Part shown: positions 6,013 to 11,888 of the stretch, in pieces
How the letters are laid out: every line of letters begins with the position of its first letter
How positions within the stretch are numbered: the stretch's first letter is position 1
From: Thiocapsa sp. UBA6158
Lineage (GTDB): Bacteria; Pseudomonadota; Gammaproteobacteria; Chromatiales; Chromatiaceae
Direction: 5' to 3'
DNA length: 14,727 nucleotides
Assembly: GCF_002423035.1 (NCBI RefSeq)
Contig: NZ_DIUM01000082.1
Location: forward strand, 13,489 to 28,215
Position numbers and translations under genes: made by a program
The notes under the pieces: model-generated
The model's database searches: none
The model's input: the letters and a program-made list of their open reading frames with translations, nothing else
What the model was told of the DNA's origin: nothing

Positions 6013-8514
6013 CTAAGGGGTCGTCACCGCAACGTTCGTGGCGCCGACGGTCACGCCGGCCGTCTGCATGCGCAGGAACAGACGGCTCATGGCTGGATCG
6101 AACGCGACCGGCTGGCCGGTGCCGGTAACCAGGACGGTGTAATAGACCGTTTGGCCTGCGGCAAGGGTTCGGGTCAGATTGTTGCCGCAGACAATCCACT
6201 CGCCTTGAGCATTGGTTTCACATACTCGTAGGCTCAACGGAAGGCCCCGCCCGCCGTCGTCCGCGCTGACGTTGACCGTCCCGGCACTGCCGATGTTGAC
6301 CGCGGCCGCAGCGAAGAAACCGGTGCCGTCGCGACTCGGCAGTCGCACCACGCCGTCCCCGCTCGGCGTCACGCCGACCGCGAGCAGGTCCGGCGGTGCC
6401 GTTGTCGCCGCCGAGAGGATGAAGGTATTGAGTCCCGCGTGGCTGAACGCGGGCACGGTGTTCGTGCAGTCGAACACAGGCGCAATCTCGGTCGCCGCCA
6501 GGGCTCGGCTCGGTGCGATGCCGAAGACAAACCCTTGCGTCGCGCCCGGCGCGATCTCGGCGGGCGTATCCGGCGTGCCGATCAAAACGTTCTCGGAATC
6601 GGTCGTCTGATAGGTGAAGGTCGCGGGGAATCCGCCCGGCAGGGCGATCGAACAGCCGTTGGCCGTCTTGTCGCCGCTGTTGATGAGACTGGCGTAGGCG
6701 GTTGCGGTCTCGCCGATACCGACCGCGCGTGCATAAGGGAGCACCGCCGCCTCGATCCGAGTCTCCCCGCCCGGCAATGACTCGAAGTTCGCGACGCAGT
6801 CGGTATCCCCCTCCAGCGAATGGAGATAGGGGCAGGATGGATCGCCGGACCAGCCGGTCCAAACGGAGCCCGGATCGGCGAAGGCTTGAAGGAATATCTC
6901 TGACCCGAGATCGAAGTCGGCCTCGCAGGTGCTGCCGCAGTCGATGCCCGTCGGACTCGAGGTTATGGTCCCGCCACCGGTACCCGTCCGGGTGACCGAA
7001 ACGCGTCCGCTTCCTTCGATGAAGCCGGCTTGACGCCCGAGCCAGTAAGTCAAGAGATAGTCGACACCCGCGAAGGCGACCTCGGGTGCCCCCGGATCCA
7101 TGAGCTTCCAGGGCTGGCGCTCCCAAATGAAGGTGGCGCCGGGGCGATCGTCGACATCGGTGGCGATAGCCGACAGGCCGGGACATTCGGGATCTTCGGG
7201 GTACTTGTAGCGCACGTCCAGCGGCTCGGCAGTTTGCGGCGCTTTCGGGAACAATGCGAGCTGGGCGAGATGCGCGTCGAGCAGTGCCTCGACGGCGTCC
7301 TCGGGCGACGCTTGCGCAGCATAGAGAAAGCCGAAGAAGACGTTCTTGTGGTCCTCGACAGCCGACCAAAGCGCATCCCGCAGAACATCGCTCTGCAGTC
7401 GCGCGCGACGCTCCGGGTCATCCTCCAGCCTGACCCAGTTGTAGATCGGCATAAAGGCGACGTTGAGCCCATGGTAGCTGGCGCCGCATCGATTGGTATT
7501 CTCCCAACCCGCCGCGATCCCGAGCCAGTTTTCGACCTGCTCGTCATAGTGCGCCAGCAGTGCCGCATGACGCGCCTCGTATCCCGGAACCTCCGCGGTC
7601 ACCTGCAGAGCAACCCGAAAGGTGGCGGCAAGCTGAATCGCCTGACTCGGCAGGAGGACATCGGGCAGCCATCCGAGGCCGGGGATCTGGCGCACGAACT
7701 CGCTCGGGTTCGGCCAGAACACCACCATCCCGGAGCCCTGCGCCTCGAACGGGTTGGTGCGAATATTGAGAATCGGAATTCCGTCCGGGGTCTCGTCGTC
7801 GGTGTAGACCGCATGCTCCAGTTCGAGCGTGGTCGAGAAGTTGCTCGCCCCGTTGATGATGACCTTCACGCGCTTGCGCTCGCGCCGCATGAGCTGCTCG
7901 GCGAAGGTGGCCACATCTTCCCGGATGAGCTGACGAATGCCCGGGTCGGATGTCGCCTCGTAAGCGAGCGACATGCCGAGCAGCACGCCCTGGTATTGAT
8001 CGCGACTGACCCGGCCACGCCAGTGCCAGAGTGCATCCTCGTATGGAACGTCCCGAATCACCTCCGGATCGCCGGCCGGCAGGGTTGCCAAGACGGCCTC
8101 CGGACTATCGGCCGGCGCCGCGAACCGGGCGAGATAGCCCGCATCGCCTGAGATTCGCCACCAACGGTGCAGCACCCTGACCGTCTCGGCGACCTGATCG
8201 GCCGCATCGGCCGCGCCGGTTGCCTGCAGACGCAGTGCCTGCGCGGCCAGATAGGCACCGGTCCAGATCGTGGGATCCCGCTCGCCGCCGTAACTCTTGA
8301 CCTGCGCATAGGTGTCGTCCGTGAACTGCCCGGACATGACCCCACCGGCCGGCATCAGGCGCTCCCGCATCCAGATGTCGTGATCGGCTGCGCGCCGGTG
8401 CAGGTCCTCATGATCCGCCCCGGAATCGAAAGCGCCGGAGAAAGTGGCATGGCTTATTGCCCCGATCAGCAGTGCGGCGAAGCCCAAGAGAATCGTTGTC
8501 TGCGGTGCTTTCAT
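6013..8514 (-). CDS. Exported multidomain protein: possible alpha/alpha-barrel (six-hairpin-like) domain + beta-repeat + 249-residue C-terminal module
   Basis: I do not recognise a named family for the whole protein (833 residues). Residues 1-23 look like a signal peptide with a cut near SHA-TF. Residues about 30-500 are mostly helical. WTGAYLAAQALRLQATG (84-100), ALWHWRGRVSRDQYQGVLLGM (161-181) and later Trp/Asn/Gly-rich loops recall alpha/alpha-barrel glycosidase-like folds, a tentative reading; catalytic residues cannot be assigned. Residues about 503-578 form a divergent InlB B-repeat-like unit with CGSTC and WTGWSGDPSC, probably disulfide-bonded. Residues 585-833 are the module shared with the protease at 11889-14420. 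The ATG is preceded by TAGGAG with a 9-nt spacer. It lies 91 bp downstream of the glycosyltransferase and is probably the last gene of the minus-strand cluster. A secreted or surface carbohydrate-active protein is my best guess, at low confidence. Confidence 0.8.
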   Translation of the reverse strand: MKAPQTTILLGFAALLIGAISHATFSGAFDSGADHEDLHRRAADHDIWMRERLMPAGGVMSGQFTDDTYAQVKSYGGERDPTIWTGAYLAAQALRLQATGAADAADQVAETVRVLHRWWRISGDAGYLARFAAPADSPEAVLATLPAGDPEVIRDVPYEDALWHWRGRVSRDQYQGVLLGMSLAYEATSDPGIRQLIREDVATFAEQLMRRERKRVKVIINGASNFSTTLELEHAVYTDDETPDGIPILNIRTNPFEAQGSGMVVFWPNPSEFVRQIPGLGWLPDVLLPSQAIQLAATFRVALQVTAEVPGYEARHAALLAHYDEQVENWLGIAAGWENTNRCGASYHGLNVAFMPIYNWVRLEDDPERRARLQSDVLRDALWSAVEDHKNVFFGFLYAAQASPEDAVEALLDAHLAQLALFPKAPQTAEPLDVRYKYPEDPECPGLSAIATDVDDRPGATFIWERQPWKLMDPGAPEVAFAGVDYLLTYWLGRQAGFIEGSGRVSVTRTGTGGGTITSSPTGIDCGSTCEADFDLGSEIFLQAFADPGSVWTGWSGDPSCPYLHSLEGDTDCVANFESLPGGETRIEAAVLPYARAVGIGETATAYASLINSGDKTANGCSIALPGGFPATFTYQTTDSENVLIGTPDTPAEIAPGATQGFVFGIAPSRALAATEIAPVFDCTNTVPAFSHAGLNTFILSAATTAPPDLLAVGVTPSGDGVVRLPSRDGTGFFAAAAVNIGSAGTVNVSADDGGRGLPLSLRVCETNAQGEWIVCGNNLTRTLAAGQTVYYTVLVTGTGQPVAFDPAMSRLFLRMQTAGVTVGATNVAVTTP
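6016..6762 (-). repeat. Copy A of the 249-residue C-terminal module
   Basis: These 747 bp encode residues 585-833, from TRIEAAVLPYARA to the C-terminal ATNVAVTTP. Aligned without gaps to copy B they share 178 of 249 residues by my hand count. Four Cys are common to both (module positions 37, 99, 181, 192, in CSIALP, VFDC, VCET and VCGN). The composition (Ala, Gly, Thr, Val; few charges; alternating hydrophobics) suggests two Ig-like beta-sandwich lobes of about 110-140 residues. There is no C-terminal hydrophobic helix or basic tail, so it is not a PEP-CTERM or LPXTG type of sorting signal. Confidence 0.9.
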
Positions 8515-8605
8515 GGCGAACGTCTCCTAAACGACAACCCTACTCGATGCACGGGTTCGGCAGTGATCATCGCCTCAGACTCGCGTCGGGAGTATTGGTT
8601 TCCCT

Positions 8606-9640
8606 TCAAATGCTACGGTTACGCAGGATGTGCTGTAGGTGTCGAGAGATCAAGCGCGTATCGTATCCGCTGACTTGGCGAACCGCACTCTCCCAATATT
8701 GGGTCAGCGGCACGCCACAGGGATTGCGCGTGAGCAGCTCGCGTTTCAGGAAGGGGTAGCCGTGCCGACGCAACAAGGGCTCCCAGAAGAAGTGGCTCGG
8801 ATTCACCGGAACACCGGCCATCATGTTCTCGAACAACCACTTGAGATAATCGCGCTGCGGCAATCGCGCGGCCCAGTCGGGATTGTCCAGCCAGCGGCGT
8901 TGCAGATCGTCGATCAGCTCCATCGCCACCGCGCGGTAGGGATACAGTGCTTCCAATTGCAGTCCGGCGGCCAGCATACGCCGCGAGAAGCCGATCTCGT
9001 GATGATGGATGACCAGCTCTTTCGACCGGGTATAGCAGACATCTCTCCAAAAACGGTGAAACTCGGTCGCCGTTAAAGCGGCGCGATGGAAAAGAAGAAA
9101 ATAGCTTTGCAGATGATAGTGATGCTCAAAGCTATCGGTGGCTCCCCAGATGTCGGCTTGCGCCGGGTCGGCCTCGCTCAGAAGATCGCTCAAGGAGTGA
9201 AAGGGGCCGTAAACACTGTCGTTGGCAATGATCAGGCTGTCGAGCGCGGCGAGGTCCGGAATCTCCCGTATGGCATCCTTGTAGGCTCCGAAGTCGTAGC
9301 CGCGGTTGCGCCGCCGCAAGATCAGAGCGCAGTGCGTCTGCAGCACCTCGACCGCCGACGGCAAGAGTCGAGGGCTGTTGGTGACGAACAGGATATCGTA
9401 GCCGGCCTCGCGCAATTGCTGCAGATAGAACAGCACGTATTGATGGACGAGACCTTTGTCGTCGTAGTGCACGAAGACGGCGATCCGCTTGGTTTCGGCC
9501 AACCCGCGATCGCCGTCCCAGCGCTGGACAACCCAGCTCGGGTTACGCGCCAAGCGCACTCGCATCCAACAGGTTCGGTGCTCGATGAAGTTGACGAGTC
9601 GGCGCCTGGTGAGTGTCTGACGGAATTCGCGCAAACCCAT
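8606..9640 (-). CDS. Rhamnan synthesis protein F (RgpF)-type glycosyltransferase
   Basis: This 344-residue protein belongs to the RgpF family, found in clusters for rhamnose-containing and other cell-surface polysaccharides; members are cytoplasmic glycosyltransferases or are inferred to be. Characteristic blocks are KRIAVFVHYD (51-60), RNRGYDFGAY (111-120), IANDSVYGPF (138-147), GATDSFEHHYHLQSYFLLF (166-184) and NPSHFFWEPLL (280-290). No membrane segments or signal peptide are seen. The start is ATG 9640 with AAGGA six nt upstream. It follows the methyltransferase gene after only 30 bp, so the two are almost certainly one transcript. Donor and acceptor sugars cannot be told. It appears without the usual neighbouring dTDP-rhamnose or ABC-export genes, so the glycan it acts on must be made elsewhere or be unusual. 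Confidence 0.88.
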   Translation of the reverse strand: MGLREFRQTLTRRRLVNFIEHRTCWMRVRLARNPSWVVQRWDGDRGLAETKRIAVFVHYDDKGLVHQYVLFYLQQLREAGYDILFVTNSPRLLPSAVEVLQTHCALILRRRNRGYDFGAYKDAIREIPDLAALDSLIIANDSVYGPFHSLSDLLSEADPAQADIWGATDSFEHHYHLQSYFLLFHRAALTATEFHRFWRDVCYTRSKELVIHHHEIGFSRRMLAAGLQLEALYPYRAVAMELIDDLQRRWLDNPDWAARLPQRDYLKWLFENMMAGVPVNPSHFFWEPLLRRHGYPFLKRELLTRNPCGVPLTQYWESAVRQVSGYDTRLISRHLQHILRNRSI

Positions 9641-9670
9641 GAGGGATCCTTTCTTACTGCGTGGCTCGGG

Positions 9671-11755
9671 TTACTTGGATGTGCGCGGGTCTGCGCCGAT
9701 GTCGCCACCTTCGATGCCGGCTGCCGCCTCGGCGCGTCGCGCATGTGAGAGGGCGAGGTCGTGCAGCGGACTCTCGGGAGATGTCAACTGCGCCGCTCGC
9801 GAAAACCACCCGAAGGCTTCGGCCGGATCCGCAGCATGATTCAAGGCGAGGATGCCGAGCACGTACGCCAGCTCCGCCGACAACACCTCGGGTGCGCGGA
9901 TCAGTGGGCCCGTGATAGCGGGCTCGAGCGTCGCCGCTGCGGCGTAGGCTCCGCCGTGAACCAGACGCTGGAAGACCTCGCAACAGAGGCCGAGGACATG
10001 CGGGTCCGGCGAGTGCGTGATCGCCAAGCGCTCCTCACATGCACGGGCCGCAGCCTCGGGCTCGGCAATGGCTTGGGCCGAGAGCAGGGCGATCTCGATG
10101 GCAGGTGCGAGGTCGCCTTGGTCTGCGCCGCCGGCAGCGGTCGAGCCGTGCAGATGTTCGCCGGCAGCCCGGAACCAAGTAAGCGCTGCCTCCGCATCGT
10201 TTCGGTCATTCAGGGCAAGCAATCCACGGGCATGACAGGAACGAGCATAGTCCTGCGCCGCGAGGCCGAGCGCATCGGATGCGTCCGGCCCCTGCGCACG
10301 ACGCGCGTCGTCCAAGGCGTTCGCTGCCGTGTAATCACCGCTGAATGCCAAATCGACAAAACAGCGTTCCAGATCGGTCTCGAAGCGACGGCATGCGCTC
10401 GCCCCGCCGCCGTTGGCTCCGAGGAACGCCTCGCGGGCGGTCTTCAAACGCCTCGGAGCCTCGGATGGATCCACGCGGATCGAAGACTCGAGCGCACCCA
10501 ATCGGCACAACTCGACGAGATGCTCGGTCTCGCCGTCGTCCGAGCCGATCGATTGCAAAGCCTCGCGCAGCGCGACTCCGACGCGCTCGCCAAGCTCGAA
10601 ACCCGCCAGTGCGCGCTCCGGGTCGTTCGCATGGCGCAATGCGATGAAGGCGCTGCGATAGGCCAGGCCACAGAGATTGGCCGGGATCGCGGCGGCAAAT
10701 CTCCCGAAACTCTCGATCTCGATCGGCTCGGCCAAGACCGTCTCGGGGCGGTCGAGATCGATGCCGTAAAGACGCCGATAGGTCTCGGTCAGGCCTTGAA
10801 GCTCCGCTTGTGCCGCCTCGATGTCGCCCGCGTTGACACACTCCTTGATCAATCGCCCGGAAAACCCATGCGCGAGCGGTTCGTCCGGATTCAGGGCCTC
10901 GAGTCGGCGCTTCAGATAGTCGCGGTAGAGCGCCCGGTCGAGTGTCCGAGAGAGGTCGCAAGGCCGTGACTGACGGCAGGCCAGTGCCGTCAGATTCGTC
11001 GCCGATGCTCGGATGTCGATCTGCGTGAAACCATGCGCGGCGAGCAACCGGTGAAGCGCTGTCTCGCTGAAGAGCACCAGATGGTATCCGGGGGTCAGAA
11101 TCGGCAGCAGTGCGCCGGGGGACGCATCCGGACGGACCCCGGCGGCATTCGGTGTGCTGATCACCAACCAGCCGTCCGGAGCCAGGATCGGCGTGATGTC
11201 GTCCAGGAAGCGGTGGGGGTCCACGACATGCTCGATGACCTCGGAGGCGAGTAGGACGTCGACCGGCGGCTCGCCGCGCAAGGTCTCGGGACCGAGATAC
11301 TCCGACGTAACGGGAAGATTCAGGAGGCGTCGCCCGGCGCACGCAAGCGGCGAGGGATCGAAACCGCGGACCTCCCAACCCAGCGCCTCGCGGGCAAAGT
11401 CCAAACCGAACCCGAAGCCGCAACCGACCTCCGCGTAGCGCTTGACATCGGTCCGATCGAACCAGAACAAGGGCTCGACCATGGTGTCGGGCGCCGCACC
11501 CTGCTCCACATAGAACTTGATGGCGGCCTGCGAGAGGGACGCACCGGCAGCCTCGCCCGCCCCGTCCTCCTCATAGGCAGGCGGTGTCAGTCCCGGAAAA
11601 CTCAAGGTTCCGCACAGATCACAGGCGTGGAGTCGCAAGAGAGCTCGAGAATTGAACGGCGACTCGACCGCTAAGACGGACGGCTTGTCGCCGTCCGAAC
11701 GGCAGACCGGACAGGCGAATGCCACCGCCGGCGCGGGTGTCCAGTCGATCCTCAT
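9671..11755 (-). CDS. SAM-dependent methyltransferase with N-terminal Cys4 knuckle and long helical (TPR/Sel1-like) C-terminal region
   Basis: The protein has 694 residues. CPVC (15-18) and CDLC (45-48) form a zinc-knuckle-like pair, as often seen in methyltransferases of polysaccharide clusters. A class I Rossmann domain follows: motif I YAEVGCGFGFG (107-117), the acidic GFDPSP after strand 2 (131-136), SEVIEHVVDPHRFL (171-184) and GWLVISTPN (195-203). From about residue 260 to the end the chain is Ala/Leu/Glu-rich and helical, with TPR-like pieces such as ARGLLALNDRNDAEAALTWFRAA. That makes it more than twice the length of a typical Methyltransf_23-type enzyme. The likely target is a sugar or lipid-linked glycan handled with the downstream glycosyltransferase, by inference. 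The ATG has AGGGAGG seven nt upstream. The protein is cytoplasmic; no signal peptide is seen. Confidence 0.85.
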   Translation of the reverse strand: MRIDWTPAPAVAFACPVCRSDGDKPSVLAVESPFNSRALLRLHACDLCGTLSFPGLTPPAYEEDGAGEAAGASLSQAAIKFYVEQGAAPDTMVEPLFWFDRTDVKRYAEVGCGFGFGLDFAREALGWEVRGFDPSPLACAGRRLLNLPVTSEYLGPETLRGEPPVDVLLASEVIEHVVDPHRFLDDITPILAPDGWLVISTPNAAGVRPDASPGALLPILTPGYHLVLFSETALHRLLAAHGFTQIDIRASATNLTALACRQSRPCDLSRTLDRALYRDYLKRRLEALNPDEPLAHGFSGRLIKECVNAGDIEAAQAELQGLTETYRRLYGIDLDRPETVLAEPIEIESFGRFAAAIPANLCGLAYRSAFIALRHANDPERALAGFELGERVGVALREALQSIGSDDGETEHLVELCRLGALESSIRVDPSEAPRRLKTAREAFLGANGGGASACRRFETDLERCFVDLAFSGDYTAANALDDARRAQGPDASDALGLAAQDYARSCHARGLLALNDRNDAEAALTWFRAAGEHLHGSTAAGGADQGDLAPAIEIALLSAQAIAEPEAAARACEERLAITHSPDPHVLGLCCEVFQRLVHGGAYAAAATLEPAITGPLIRAPEVLSAELAYVLGILALNHAADPAEAFGWFSRAAQLTSPESPLHDLALSHARRAEAAAGIEGGDIGADPRTSK

Positions 11756-11841
11756 GTGCAGCCCTCCCTAACGCTCGGTGTGCCATCGGCTGGCTCGGCA
11801 CCTTCGTCGCCCGAGCCGCCACGGCAGGATAGCCGATGCGA

Positions 11842-11863
11842 CGCGCCGGTGGACACCGGCGCG
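11842..11863. terminator. Strong GC hairpin between protease and methyltransferase genes
   Basis: CGCGCCGGT at 11842-11850 pairs perfectly with ACCGGCGCG at 11855-11863 around GGAC. It lies 25 bp beyond the protease stop in a 133-bp gap. There is no U-run on either side, so it may be a Rho-assisted or partial terminator, or an mRNA-end stabiliser that lowers expression of the downstream genes. Confidence 0.4.
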
Positions 11864-11888
11864 CGCGATTCGCCGCACAGGTGTGCAG

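Noticed and set aside
6218..7369. 383-codon frame within the 833-residue gene
   Set aside because: Same-strand shifted frame, strongly Arg-rich, no domain; the main frame carries a signal peptide and the shared module.
9761..10969. 402-codon plus-strand frame opposite the methyltransferase C-terminal region
   Set aside because: Antisense of an Ala/Leu/Glu-rich coding region; no recognisable domain or ribosome binding site, whereas the minus-strand gene has clear motifs.
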